A stretch of 64,000 nucleotides of DNA from contig JACEVL010000770.1 of assembly GCA_020284085.1 (NCBI GenBank), forward strand, positions 835,001 through 899,000. Direction: 5' to 3'. The stretch's first letter is position 1, and each line of letters begins with the position of its first letter. This DNA is from Aporrectodea caliginosa. Taxonomy: Eukaryota > Annelida > Clitellata > Crassiclitellata > Lumbricidae. A program made the translations under genes and the position numbers. Of this stretch, positions 26,810 through 37,705 are shown one piece after another. A model generated the notes under the pieces. That model did not search any database and had not been told where the DNA came from. It worked only from the letters and a program-made list of their open reading frames with translations.

Positions 26810-29800
26810 CTATGAATTGTTATTACCGTAATATTGTAAAATATTAGTAACTTCTAAAGTTTACTACACAAGGCCTCAATGGTTGATGATCCAAATCAAA
26901 GCCTTACGCAGGTCAGTCTCCAGAAAGCCAGTCCGCTGAGACATGAAGCCAGTCTATGGTGGATAAGCAGTCGGAGAGAGAAAAGTTTTAAGTTGAGAAC
27001 AAAATGACATAAACAACTGAGCAGAACGAGCAGGTAAAGGGAGAGAATTTCAAAATTTAGGTTCAGCAACTGAAAAAGCCTTTTCACAAAGAAAAGTTCT
27101 AGTTTTAGGTATGACCAAAGAGAGTAATCAAATAACCGTGTTAACTAATGATGATGGAGGATAAGGACTGATTTAAATGCTGAGATTGGCTACATTTCTA
27201 AACCTTCCCAATTTGAAAGAGATTCTTAGCTGAATCGGAAGCCAATGCAAAGATTTAAGTGCAAGGATTAGACTATACCGGGTAGTCTCTTATCGATTAA
27301 AGTGCAGACTACATTGTCTAATCTTGATGTGTTAGTTTCGACTCTAGCCAAAGAATTCTGAACTTTCTGGATTTTCTACAAATAAGACTTTGTTATACTA
27401 ATAAGAAGCAAGCTACATTCGCCCGAGATATCCTAGCAGACAGAGGGACATGCCACCTATTTCTGCACGCCTCACGCATTCCAACATACACACATATGTG
27501 ACTATACATACACAATTACACATGCATATTTGAATGTATTTATATTTGATTGTATGTATGACATAGTTAACAACATTGCTGAAATTGTAATAAGTACATG
27601 TATATTCTTTATTAAACCAATTGCTTATCCGCACTCTGGTGTACATACATCTTAACAACAATCAACTGTCAATACGAGTACAACATTCTAACAATAAACG
27701 TCTTGCGCTGTACATGTAAATTATCTGCAAGAGGTACACAATGGTCGTGCGATCGCGGTCGCAGGGTATATTGTTGGGGCTTTTTGGTGGAAGTAAACTA
27801 TGCAGTAAGTGGCCCTGGTTCATCAGGACCGCAGAGAAAAGACGGGTGTCAGCTTCAAGACAAAGTCGCTCAAATGTTCGGTAGTCGTCAGGAAGTACCG
27901 GAGGCGGATTAGCTTGCTTATTACTGACTGAAGTCGGTATCTATATGCTGTTGTCCCGCAAACCCCCACCAGGCCGGGGCAGCATAGAGTACAGCATATT
28001 CGGGTTATTTGTAATGCACGTGACTTCCGCAGCCAATCAACTGAACAACATTTCCTTTTCTAACAGTTGGAAACCAATCCATAAATGTCCTGTTGTTTTG
28101 TTCCGTAGCTGGTCAGGCGTTTCTCATAACGTTGACCGACACCGAAAAATATCAGTTGAGTCTCGGACGCAGAACTGAGAAACCGACCTATATAGGAACA
28201 ACGAGAATTTGAGAGAGATGGAGCTGGAAGTCGACCATGGAAATGCTTCCAAGTGGATTGAACGGATCTGATGGAAGTGACCGACATGGTCGTCTTATCG
28301 TAAGAATGTACTTCGTCGCTGGCGTTCTGTCGCTGACTCTAGGTTCATTTGCCAGTCGCCTTCTGTGCGACAATGTGACACGCTTGACAGCCCCACGCCA
28401 GTCGCCGATCTATGCATACGATGCGCCATCTATCGAATGGGTTCAGTCAGCCGAAGCTTTTCTTTATTGTGCGCCGTATTATTCAGCGATGCGAGTCCTA
28501 GCAAGCTATCGATCATGTTCGCTTTTTAAAGAAATCACTTACACAAACAGGCACTAACGTCGTTAGAGTGCTTACGCAAATAGCTATGGAAATGGAACCG
28601 AGTAATAAAAATTATCAAAACAATTTAGTGGACTGCATGCTGACATTATTTCTAGCCGAATTCAAATCCACACTAACTAACAGAACCTTTTGTTTACTTT
28701 GTGCCAGACAAATTGCATCGACGCACAACACAGTGGTTTCTGGTTCTTCCCGGACATTCATTTTGTTAGCAAGACAGCGCAAAACAGGGCGGAAGCTTCA
28801 AGAAGCCGTGAATGACTTGATGATATGGATTCCATAAAGTCACGAGGAGCGACATTTGCTACTTATATATCATACTAATATAATTTCAACTGAGCTGATG
28901 AATCTAGTTAAGTTAACTGCATCGTTAGACTATTCATTCATTCCGATAATTTATATAGCGCCTCTTAAAGAGACCTACTCAGAGGCGCTCCCAGCCCAGC
29001 CACGGCTATAAAAGTGTGATTTGAGATACTTATTAAAGGCAGGCGAATCTACCCGAGGCATCAATCGCAAGTCTAGTGGCAGGCCATTCCAGATGGAGGA
29101 CCCACAATCGAAAAGGCTCGACTATGTATAGTGCTCAAGCGCCTGTCATTTTATTTCTCTGTCAGACTATTCTGCAGTTCGCTGTATTCCGAATGTAAGC
29201 GATGGTGTTAAAATATAGTCCTGCCAGAGCAGAACTAATTATTAAAAGACCTAATTTAAAGACCTTGCGAAAAGTTCGTTTTATTATAACCTAAAAACAT
29301 AAGAAAACCAACAAGCAGATCGAATTACAGACCCAAGGATTTAGAGAAAACGACCTTATAAAATGAATATAGGCTACTGCAACATATTTTTAAAAGCAAA
29401 GAGACTGGAGATAAAAACCAAATGAAACAACCTAAATACATTGATTTCTAGGACCTTTACTTAAGTGCCTCCAGCACGAATGAAAAACTCCAGAAAAATC
29501 ATTTTAGTCTAGTGTCAGCTGACTATCTTGAAAGAAAGACCCAATGAAACCTAACGGTAAAGACCAACAAAGCCCAATGATAGAGATCTGCAAAGCCCAA
29601 TTAACAAGACGTATAAAACAACTAGGTCTAGAGTCCTCAGATCTGTTCAGGCTGAATTTTACGAAAACTTTTGATGTTGTTGTGCAATCGAGTAAAACCG
29701 CATGCTGACAGTTTGGCTCGGAAAGCATTCATAATGCGGATGATTTACGATGTAGTTTAACGCCAGAGGATGGCTTATTTCGACTTTTATGGTATGTTAG

Positions 29801-31967
29801 GCTTCCCTAAGCCACAAAAGTGACTGCTGTGTAAACCAAAATGCGGTTAGCAATTGGTATAATAAAGGATACACTTACTTACACTTACTTACTTACTTTA
29901 CATAGCAGGTGCGAGCGGCGATAGAGCTGCCATTACAGGCAGCTAAGACCCCATCTGCGATTTTCGTGTATTCCCGCACGAGAAATGATGGACAGCATAA
30001 ACCCCGTTGACAGGCAATACTTTCATCAACTGCGCCATATCAGGATCATAAACTTGACACGCTGCTATTAGCTTCTTCCATTCCTTTAGAATAATGAGCT
30101 CGGACGTTGACCTTGGACAAGTTTGAACTTTTTGGACTAATTATCTAGCGCGACCTCTGCGTCGTCCATAAAATAGTCATCGTTCCCTCTTAAATCTTTA
30201 TTGGATCTGGACAAAGATTGTGATTACAGCATGAAGCTTTACCTGGAACCGAACATCAACCACGTTATGGTCTCAGTAATGTTAAATTAATGAGATTGAT
30301 GTTCACTAAGAACAGCCCGTTTTTCTGTAAACATAATAATGCTCAGTCAACAGGAAAAGTCACCGCCGGCATCTCTCGTAAATATGTTGTCTAACCATTC
30401 GGCATGCAGAGTTGGTCACCGTATTCAGTAATTTAGACAACCCACGGTTGCGGTAGATTAACAACAACTATTCATGTAAACATATTTGCGGTTTCAGATT
30501 GATATTAACGGCCACACAATACAAGATGAGACAAATAGAACAACTAATATTGAGCTCAAATACTTTCCAAAGCTAACTGTTGATGGAGGTGACCAGCAGT
30601 TAGATGTTGAAAGCATTTTTACATAAATTGTGATATTTTACGGGTGCCACTTGTATTGTGGAGTTGCTGTTAACATCGTTGTTACTACACTATGAACTAG
30701 ATTTTTACCTCACATTAACATTACAAACATTAATCCATGGTCGGTTCCACTAATACCATAGATAGAGATATCATCGGAATTCAGTGGAAATTCAAATTTT
30801 AACCAGAGAGACTGGAAGACAGACTACTTCGGCTAGGAAGTTAAGACGAGTTGTAAGTTAAGAATTCAACTACGTCAAAGAACTAAAAGCACGGACTGAA
30901 ATGGGCAGAGAATTCGAGAACTTCGAATCGGGAAAGTCCAAAACTGTGTGGGGCTCAAGATAAAAAGACCTAACGTAACAGACTTTGTGTGCGGATACGA
31001 ATCTAATAAGAAACGACGTCAGGAAAAAGACCTCACGTGAAAACCTGACGAAATAAACCCAACGAAAAGACCTAACGAAACAGGCCTTCTAAAATAACAT
31101 CTGCGCTTACATTTCAACCTAACTGCAATGCAAACAACGTAATAAACTTGAAAACCACTCAACGTATGCAGCGCTTTTCAAGTTACTTAAATGCACTATA
31201 TTGAGCGTCATGATATCAACCACGTGCACGCAGATAGACAATCATCTTCACATATTCGTTTATTAGAAGAAAAATCAAGTTGACACAGCCGCAACTTAAA
31301 CTATACTTTTCATTCATTCATGTGGACTAATTATTCATTCATTCATTCTGAGAATTTATTTAGCGCCTCTTCAAGATATATACTCAGAGGAGCTCTCTGC
31401 GCTATACCCTACTATGATGATAAGTGTCATTACGAACGAAGAATATTACACCGGTTAGTTAATGTAGAAAACTGACCGTTCAATGCTGACGGCTGTGAGG
31501 TTGAGAACAGAGGCAGCGGCAGACAGCATCTCAACGAATCCTGTCAGTTTGCACATGGTTGTCCCAGTGACCCATCCGGTCGACTTCTTGGCCACGATCT
31601 CGTAGGGGGCACAGATGAGTAGGAAGATCAGGTCGGCCACGGCCAGGCTGACGAGAAAGGACGAGGTCACGGACCGCGATTTCCGATCGCAGACTAGGGC
31701 GCTGACGACGAGGCTGTTGCCGAGGACGCCGAAGAAGAAGGTCAGTCCGTAGATGACCGCCGCAGGAAGGAAGGCCATATCGTCCGTCCACTTCTGCCGC
31801 ACGCTGGTCAGGTCCTCGAGGTAGAGAGAGTAGTCGAAGTTGGACGTATCGAACGGCGGTTCGATGGAAAACGACTGGACCGGATGAGGTTCTGACGGGA
31901 ACCACGATGACAATCCAGACGCAGAGTCGCTTTCTGTGTAGTTCATCAACGCAATACCTTTCTGCAT
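18519..31967 (-). CDS. Class A (rhodopsin-like) GPCR, peptide-receptor type, six exons, 476 aa
   Basis: Six exons join in phase on the minus strand: 31967-31477, 23733-23610, 21777-21539, 20849-20729, 20291-20166 and 18848-18519 (1431 nt with stop). All seven membrane helices are present. Landmarks are GNSLVV (TM1, N84), LAVAD (TM2, D112), TM3 cysteine C139, ERY at 163-165 replacing DRY, W191 in TM4, an ECL2 cysteine C224 for the usual disulfide, P250 in TM5 and NPFIY at 381-385. CC at 400-401 may be palmitoylated. N-glycosylation sequons lie at N9 and N214. TM6 reads CCGP instead of the usual CWxP, so the toggle tryptophan is replaced by Cys. The layout resembles neuropeptide receptors; I cannot assign the ligand. 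The first Met is 31967, but an upstream non-coding or coding exon cannot be excluded. Confidence 0.88.
20166..20291 (-). CDS. GPCR exon 5: TM6
   Basis: 42 codons beginning VIKMFLTIIAVFFFCCGPKW and ending AFNVM; donor GTACGA, phase 0. The acceptor (TTGTTCTGAAG) is poor and lies inside a tandemly repeated block in which the exon's first codons recur upstream. The copy used here is the one that keeps the frame with exon 4. Confidence 0.8.
20265..20465 (-). repeat. Repeated exon-boundary motif in GPCR intron 4
   Basis: On the minus strand the motif ATTAAGATGTTTCTGACTAT recurs about five times: intact or nearly so in blocks near 20270, 20303 and 20430, and degenerate in blocks near 20333 and 20393. 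The two proximal copies are 33 bp apart. Each carries a CTGAA-AG acceptor-like sequence and the first codons of exon 5. Confidence 0.75.
20729..20849 (-). CDS. GPCR exon 4: third intracellular loop
   Basis: Acceptor GCCACCGCAG and donor CAG|GTAATA. One base completes a split Arg codon, then 40 codons of hydrophilic, basic loop ending TADTKDARKQ, the usual run-in to TM6. Exact phase agreement on both sides (2 in, 0 out) is the main support. Confidence 0.8.
21067..21440. repeat. (ATGT)n microsatellite in GPCR intron 3
   Basis: Imperfect tetranucleotide array with an inverted block near 21278-21300. Tyr/Val/Cys/Met-rich frames here are repeat artefacts. Confidence 0.9.
21539..21777 (-). CDS. 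GPCR exon 3: ECL2 and TM5
   Basis: Acceptor CACTGTAG. It encodes the second extracellular loop with sequon NRS and the disulfide Cys (QILSC), then TM5 (IVFCWYQLIVMFICPSCVMV) and the start of ICL3. The donor CAG|GTTGTT is weak, but its phase (2) fits the next exon. Confidence 0.85.
22285..22416. repeat. 66-bp tandem duplication
   Basis: Two units starting at 22285 and 22351 share TGCGCAGCAACTGATGCGAG and GATGTTGT with few differences. Located in GPCR intron 2. Confidence 0.8.
22420..23609. other. Rest of GPCR intron 2, nothing recognised
   Basis: A 126-codon open frame on the plus strand at 22670-23050 has no recognisable motif and lies antisense in the intron; I do not call it. Confidence 0.5.
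23610..23733 (-). CDS. GPCR exon 2: ICL2 and TM4
   Basis: Acceptor ATCATTTGCAG. The first base completes the Arg codon of ERY, then YFVIVHPIKSRC (ICL2) and TM4 with VWGVAVLLSSPLLHLM. Donor ATG|GTATTC, phase 0. The 7.7-kb intron before it is the longest in the gene. Confidence 0.88.
23925..24428 (+). pseudogene. LINE 3' fragment (reverse transcriptase C-terminus and tail)
   Basis: Encodes the C-terminal wording of an L2/CR1-like LINE: LQSILNAAARLIGDIPKFTH, FHWFPIQQRVQFKILSLM, FARVGPSAWNSLPQSLR and FRRRLKTFLFA, ending at a stop near 24375. The 3' end has GGCGCTATATAA (24385-24396) and a tail of three ATTACA-type units. This is the part missing from the copy at 8575-9475. It lies in GPCR intron 1, opposite to the gene. 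Confidence 0.85.
24429..26519. other. GPCR intron 1, no gene seen; LINE/SINE remnant near 24845-24900
   Basis: On the minus strand 24845-24900 repeats the AAACGAATATTG family 3' end in a diverged form. A hydrophobic frame at 25304-25492 (plus) is short and unsupported. Confidence 0.5.
26530..26800. repeat. Microsatellites and SINE 3' fragment in GPCR intron 1
   Basis: Degenerate (ATGT)n at 26540-26610. A minus-strand SINE 3' end at about 26655-26745 (ATTTATATAGCGCCTCTTCA, then CTCAGAGGCGC). (AT)n at 26753-26794. Confidence 0.7.
26870..27270. repeat. Member of a dispersed non-coding repeat family
   Basis: Contains GTCAGTCTCCAGAAAGCCAG and GAGAGAATTTCAAAATTTAG followed by CAACTGAAAAAGCCTTTTC. 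A related order (GGAAGAGAGT, then TTCCAGAGTCT-like, then CAGCAAAAG-like) appears at 15470-15505, 16588-16625, 29070-29110 and 40310-40350. Confidence 0.45.
27595..27740 (-). mobile_element. Retroposon 3'-end fragment (second family)
   Basis: Plus-strand wording TATTCTTTATTAAACCAATT, then ATCCGCACTCTGGTGTACA, recurs at 42203 and 50672. On the minus strand it reads as a 3' end finishing AATAAAGAATATA. Family not identified. Confidence 0.5.
27741..28925. other. GPCR intron 1, no gene recognised
   Basis: Open frames of about 90-106 codons on the plus strand (28237-28557, 28568-28837) have no recognisable domain or codon pattern. Confidence 0.5.
28930..29120 (-). mobile_element. SINE 3' fragment plus dispersed repeat
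   Basis: CATTCATTC tail, then ATTTATATAGCGCCTCTTAA and CTCAGAGGCGCTCCC, as in the complete SINEs at 49.6-50.2 kb; the tRNA head is missing. Downstream is GGCAGGCCATTCCAGATGGA, part of the dispersed family. Confidence 0.65.
29121..31246. other. GPCR intron 1, nothing recognised
   Basis: AT-rich. Short recurring AAGACCTAACG-type words near 29250-29640 and 30960-31085 suggest an old diverged repeat. Confidence 0.45.
31247..31396 (-). mobile_element. Two retroposon 3' fragments just downstream of GPCR exon 1
   Basis: 31247-31300 is a diverged copy of the AAACGAATA family. 31331-31396 is a SINE 3' end with a (CATT)n tail, TTTATTTAGCGCCTCTTCAA and CTCAGAGG. Confidence 0.6.
31477..31967 (-). CDS. 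GPCR exon 1: N-terminus to TM3
   Basis: 163 codons plus 2 nt. It encodes an extracellular tail of about 65 residues, TM1 (about 66-92), TM2 (102-122), the ECL1 tryptophan (GW, 131-132) and TM3 up to the ERY motif. The donor after the split Arg codon is GTCAGT, a phase 2 intron. A second Met at residue 8 is an alternative start. Confidence 0.88.
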
Positions 31968-33590
31968 CGTGGCTGCTGATTTATATAGCGCAAAGTAGTA
32001 AAATTCAAGTGTTTGTAACCTATGTGATCCGGGCGAGTTTAATCTATCTGAAGCGCCTTTAAAGAAGCAGGTATAAGTCCATTATGCACCTTAAACCGCA
32101 GCTGTAGTTGTAGATAGTTACGGGGTTTTCAAATGTTAGCGTCTTGATGACTGTTCTTGTTACTGTCTTATGGTGACATTCGGTGAAGTCAGATAAAAGA
32201 TGGTAACCGTCGGTGAAGTAGTTGCTTGGAACTGCAGGAGTAGCGTTTTTCGTTACGTCGGTGTTTATAGGCCTGTCTGAAAGATGAGGGTCCAACTCAC
32301 AAAGAAGCTTCCTTTCTCAATTATTTCGTCAATCGATGGTGCTCAACACTTGTACGTTAACGACTTGCTCAAGGTTTTAAATCGGAACCGTCTCAACATA
32401 GACTCAAAGCTGGACACGTCGTGTTAGATCGAATTAACCTTTCACCACAGTCCACGTTTTCTGAAATAAAAACCTGAAATAAAAAAGCAATTGTCCGAAC
32501 TGATTTCTACTCTACATGTAAATCGTGCCAATAAAAAACATTGTATTTGAAATTCACATAGCACCACTGGAGAGAAACTAATTAGAGGCGCTCGAGCAAC
32601 AACAACGAGATATAGGTAACTATGGGTAAGTTAGTGACTCAGCCTTTCAATCGCCAGATGGCGTTGGGAAAATGAGCAGTAGAACAGATGGGCGCCTTGC
32701 ATGGCTGCGGCGTATACAGTTAAATTCGACTCCTGTAAATTGTTATCATCTGTTACTAGCCTGCTATGTCATGTAATCTTACTGCGTTCTTAATAAAGAA
32801 TATATATTTTATTATTATTGCATCCCATGTGTATCCGTCTCTTTCGTCCTTTATTCGATAGACGGCGGCGCAACATAATGCTTGTTATAAATTTCCATCG
32901 GTCAGCTTTGCAATATTCTGGTTTACTTCAACAAAAGAAAATGAAAATCCACTTAGACTATTATAATAATAGTATGATTCATTGCACAGTTTACTCGTAA
33001 CGGCAATCTAGCAATGACAAAGCTTTGGCTCTGTTTTCTAAAACTCTGACACATGACTGCGCAAGAAATACATTGATAGTCCAACAACAGCTGGACAAGC
33101 TCATCCGCTGCATTTTTTCAGGATCTGACAGAAGCACATTTTTCACAAACGCTACCTACACCGAGGCTTCTGCTCCTTTTCCCCAGCTGCCGCCTCTGCA
33201 AACTCCTCTGAAGTTCAAGGTCCCACTGGGACTCGATATTCGGTCGACAGTGACGTGAAAATACAAAAATATATATTACCTAAGTTAATTCTAATTAGGA
33301 ACTGCGAAGCCGTTTTTGGGAATTCCGGTCAGATATGTGTTCAGTCTGAAAAGATTTGTCTTGGGAGTGGACAGGATCTCGCCGTTCCCGGTCCTATGGG
33401 TCGAGTTCCCTTTGGCTATCAATGGCAGACGACATCATCTCAAACATTCACCGCCCAAAATTGAATTGCTGAGCGAGAAGACATCTCGCTCTGACGATAA
33501 AACGATTTCTTTTCAGCTGGAAGCATCGTAGAGAATGCAAGTCACGTCTACTTACCAGGGATTCATACCATGCATTCAGTAGTTCATTCA
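31968..33590. other. 5' flank of the GPCR gene, no gene recognised
   Basis: Should contain the receptor promoter or upstream exons. A TATATAAA sequence lies only about 15 bases from the first Met, in GCGCTATATAAATC. This matches the common SINE/LINE 3' word and is not convincing as a TATA box. A SINE-like scrap lies at 32551-32592. Confidence 0.5.
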
Positions 33591-33650
33591 TTCTCTCGTT
33601 CGTTCGTTCGTTCATTCATTCATTCATTCATTCATACAGTCAGTCATAGT
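33591..33650. repeat. (TTCA/TTCG)n microsatellite
   Basis: Imperfect tetranucleotide repeat with a few CAGTCATAG units at its end. Confidence 0.85.
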
Positions 33651-34159
33651 CAGTCATAGCGCATTTCAAACGTCAATAAAAGGTGTCTGAACTTTATTCA
33701 CATAACCCTGCATGCGTGACATGTATATTGCATATATGTTGTCGTATATATGGCTGCATATATATATGCATTTATATATATGCATATATTTATATATATG
33801 TATGTGTATATAGGTAAACTAAAGAGAGTGATCGTTTGATTGAGAAGAAATCAAACGTGTCCGTCCATTCATCACCTGCTCTTCATCGGCGCATAAATAC
33901 TTGACATTGGATTTAATATACGGACAGCGAGATTGTGCTTCCGAAGATGACGAGGTCTCTGCGATCCTATTGACTGTTGACCTCTTGACCTGCATGACAC
34001 GTCATCTCTACTTTATGGCGAGGACGAGTGGAACAAGTGCAAGTAAACACTGCCAGCACAGAAGAAGAAGAAGAATTCCGGAGACTCTCTCCGGAAAGTA
34101 TTAACAGGCTTCAAGCAAACCATTCGTGGCCAATTATTGGCGATTTTATGTAATATATT

Positions 34160-34562
34160 TATGATTCAGACAAACATTTATGTCTCAAATGTGATTTTTA
34201 TGAGTCACACAAAAATTTATGTCTCAAGTGTGATATTTATGAGTCAGACAAACATGTATGCCTCAAATGTAGCCTAGTTCTTATCCTATTTAATATAAGA
34301 ACAATCAATGTATACATATATATAATATATATATACAACAATCAATGTATGCATATAATCAATGTATACATATAATATTTGTGTCTCAACTGTAGTTCTT
34401 ATCCTATTTAATATAAGAACAATCAATGTATACACATATATAATATATATATACAACAATCAATGTATGCATATAATCAATGTATACATATAATATTTGT
34501 GTCTCAACTGTAGTTCTTATCCTATTTAATGCAAGAACAATCAATGTATACAAACTATACAT
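34160..34562. repeat. Two adjacent tandem repeats, about 47 bp and about 120 bp
   Basis: 34170-34265: three diverged units with TTATGTCTCAAATGTGAT and GAGTCAGACAAA. 34274-34562: about 2.5 units of about 120 bp (TAGTTCTTATCCTATTTAAT recurs near 34274, 34393 and 34513), each with AATCAATGTATAC words and AT runs. Confidence 0.8.
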
Positions 34563-35340
34563 ATAATACATTCAGGCGATGTCGAACTGAGAGTTCGCCA
34601 GAAGCACTATATCGCATTCCGGATATTCAATGTAATGTCAATCTAATGCATATATCTTGTTTGTATCTCGGATGAAAAATCGATCAACTTCAAACCTATG
34701 TGAACCGATGTTGCCTCTGGCGCAACTTGTTAACTTTATTGTTTCTTAATCATACATCTGCACCGACGACTACACACGCACTTGAATATATACATATATA
34801 TAAATATATATACATACATACATACATACATACATACATTACATAGCTATATATGTGTATATATACATATATAAGCCTGTTTTGCAAAGGACGCTTAGTG
34901 TAAACAATTACAGCATTCGTAAGTGAAATCAGTTGTTTATTGTCCTCTTCGATCAACAGTTATTGTCTTCGAGGACCTGGACTCTGGGTTTGAACGAATC
35001 ATGTTAACAAGACAACAACTGTTACAGCCGACCAAACGGACAGGTTGACTGTCGTCGATTTGAAATGACGAGCAGTGATTCGATCCCGTGTAATTGGACC
35101 ACATGAAAGAGAAAAGTGGATTGATTGTGGCAATATGGATCACTCGGCCGCTTGCTCTCGACAAAACCGTGTTTATGAATATACGTGATTGGAGTTGAGT
35201 GTTGGTGCTTCTGATGCGCCAATTGGTCGATGGAAAGCATGATCCCAGTGGCTGACTAATTGATCTGCATAGCCTACACATACAGTCATACACCTATGTA
35301 CGCAGACCGTGGAGCATTCCAAGCAACTGAACGCTGACAG
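34563..35340. other. No gene seen; AT/ACAT microsatellite at 34790-34875
   Basis: Two overlapping minus-strand frames (34937-35293) have no recognisable content. Confidence 0.5.
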
Positions 35341-35357
35341 ACTGAGCGAAACGATAC

Positions 35358-35360
<3 letters not shown>

Positions 35361-35418
<58 letters not shown>

Positions 35419-35520
35419 CAGAGACAGAGACAGAGACAGTGACAGAGAGAGATAGACAGAGACAGACAGACAAACAGAGACAGAGACAGAGACAGAGACA
35501 GAGAGACAGAGACAGAGAGG
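35361..35520. repeat. (GA)n/(GACA)n tract
   Basis: About 50 bases of pure GA followed by GAGACA and GACAGACA mixtures. Confidence 0.95.
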
Positions 35521-35739
35521 ATTAAAGGTGGCTCTGTTAGTAACTAAGTGTTGGCGACTACTTTTACCAGACTCTCTAACTGAATCGATAGCTAAGTCTG
35601 ACTGACGTAGGCTGACTTCTTCGGCATATTATCAACTGATCTTGAACATAATCAATAGTGTCCACGCCAATACAACCAACCTCCGCTCTTCACTTGTGAG
35701 CCATCCGACAGGGTTCCACAAGTCCCTCAAGTCTTTTTC

Positions 35740-35874
35740 TTTAGTCGTGGCTTGGCCGCGAGCGCTTCTGAGTAGCTTCTTGAAGGGCGCTATATAAATG
35801 CTCTGAATGAATGAATGAACCTACATGACATGATGACAACTGTCTCGCATCCATATTATATATATATATATATT

Positions 35875-35912
<38 letters not shown>
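35740..35912 (+). mobile_element. SINE 3' fragment with (GAAT)n tail, then (AT)n
   Basis: GAGCGCTTCTGAGTAGCTTC, then TTGAAGGGCGCTATATAAAT and a (GAAT)n tail: the 3' third of the SINE family in plus orientation. An (AT)n array lies at 35852-35912. Confidence 0.75.
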
Positions 35913-35919
<7 letters not shown>

Positions 35920-36901
35920 CTTGTGTGGCCTATATGGTTATTTATATAATGTCTTTTAGAAATACCGGCACAGGCGGCACTTGCCTAAAATTATCCGAAG
36001 CAGTTTTTTGTCGCCGACCGCCGCTGAAAAGAGTAATTTCGGCGACCGAAGAGATTGCTGAAAATTGCTTAATTTTTTCCGAGTGAAGTGCTAAATGTAA
36101 TTTTCGAAGTGATTTTCATGTCGGCCATTTTTCTTTTCTACGAATCGTTTAGGTGACACATGTATATAGCATATACCGCTTCTTAAGATAAAGTTCCTCA
36201 CATAGAAATCTGCTGAGATTCTTCTCCTTTCAGATATCATACGTTCGGCATTTTGACACCGTTTAAATACATACCTGTCAATTCAGTGTCATTTTAGTTC
36301 CTGAGAATATAGAATAAGAATAATAATTATTTAAAATTAGTTCCACGGAACGAAAACTGGAATAACAAATAGGCCTGGAACGAGGATAGAAGAGGAATAA
36401 AATTTTCAATATTTTTCTCGGACGGAACGGAATTGAAAATATATCTTTTAATTTTAATAGGCATGCGAACTGATACTAATCTCACAAATAGTTCAAGACA
36501 CTGTTTTGCGTGACAGTCTGATAGACATTAATCGTTCATTTTAGACATTTCTTTGAGAACTGTAAGTAGAGCTGGAAGTGGAAGTACAAATATAAATTTT
36601 CTGGCGCTGGAACTGGAACTAAAATTATTTATAAATAGGAAGTGGAACTAGAACAAGAACAAAATGTATTTATAAAGAACTAACAATAGAACAAAAATTA
36701 CGACAGTGGAATAGAATAAGAACAGGGATAGAAATTAATGCTGGAACTAAAATAACACTGTCTGTCGTGTCATTTCTGCTATTACAGTGACTTGAGGCAT
36801 TTCGTGGCCTATCGTCTCGCGTACCAGTCATCCGCAGTGTTCTTAGAGTTATTGTTCTCGGTTTCTAAATGTTCGCTTTAATATTCTACGTTCCTGCTTT
36901 C
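35920..36901. other. No gene seen; cryptic GGAACTGGAA-rich stretch
   Basis: Between about 36340 and 36750 words such as GGAACTGGAACTAAAA and AGTGGAACTAGAAC recur irregularly, looking like a decayed simple repeat. Confidence 0.5.
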
Positions 36902-37310
36902 CCTCATCTCAGTGGCGTACGGAGCTTAAACGCCGCCCGGGGCGACGGCCCAAAATGCCGCCCTTGGCACTTAATTTTTGAAATTTCCGGAAAATTTTCA
37001 AAAACAGATTCCTCTCCTCCTCCCGTGCAAGACTCATGCTCATCTACTATACTATAATTGTCAGAAGCCGCCCTGTCCTGCGCCCTCCGCCCTCCGCCCC
37101 CTCATTACGCCACTGTATGCTATTTATTGGATTATTTTTCTTCCTTTCCTTCCTTCTTTGTCTACTTTTATTACTTTCTCTTATACTTTTTCAATTTTTT
37201 TCTGCATTCACTTCTTTTATTTTTCTTCAACCCTATTTTGCCGCCGCTGCTCAAGTGCCGCCCGGGGCGACTCGCCCCCGCCCCCCGTACGGTTCGCCAC
37301 TGCCTCATCT
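36902..37310. mobile_element. hAT-like MITE, 393 bp, with perfect 8-bp target duplication
   Basis: The element 36910-37302 begins CAGTGGCG and ends CGCCACTG and is bracketed by CCTCATCT at 36902-36909 and 37303-37310. Beyond the first 8 bases the ends also share CGTACGG in similar positions. Both ends carry GCCGCCCGGGGCGAC in direct orientation. TIRs starting CAGTGGCG and 8-bp duplications are hallmarks of hAT transposons. There is no transposase, so it is non-autonomous. A second CGCCACTG at 37107-37114 could be an inner or older end. Confidence 0.85.
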
Positions 37311-37640
37311 TCTTCATTTATGCAATACCTGATAGCGGTGTTGCTATCTGTTTTGCTGTTCAATAATACCTCTAACTCCACGTACGTTCATCACGTCCAG
37401 GAATCTTTTGCGATGTATGCGACTGGCTGAATAAAAAATTGCTTGCGTCATAGATGCTGAAAATTGAAGCTGTCTGGGATTTTTCTGACAGATCCCTTTA
37501 CTTGATGTTCATATTTCCTTAATATCGGATTAGGAGATTTTGCCCCGTGTGAGATCTGTCTTGTCTATTCTTGTCTTGTCTTACTGTTCTGTCTTGTTTA
37601 ATATAGTGCTTTTTCTTACATTTTCATGACACAATTCATC
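37311..37640. other. No gene seen
   Basis: Short sequence between the MITE and the TC tract, without recognisable content. Confidence 0.5.
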
Positions 37641-37651
37641 ACCGATAATAT

Positions 37652-37652
<1 letters not shown>

Positions 37653-37705
<53 letters not shown>

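Noticed and set aside
31975..31990. TATATAAA as a TATA box for the GPCR
   Set aside because: Only about 15 bases from the first Met and part of GCGCTATATAAATC, a wording common to SINE and LINE 3' ends in this window.
32059..32295. 78-codon minus-strand frame upstream of the GPCR as an additional exon
   Set aside because: No receptor-like content and no in-phase donor towards exon 1 could be identified.
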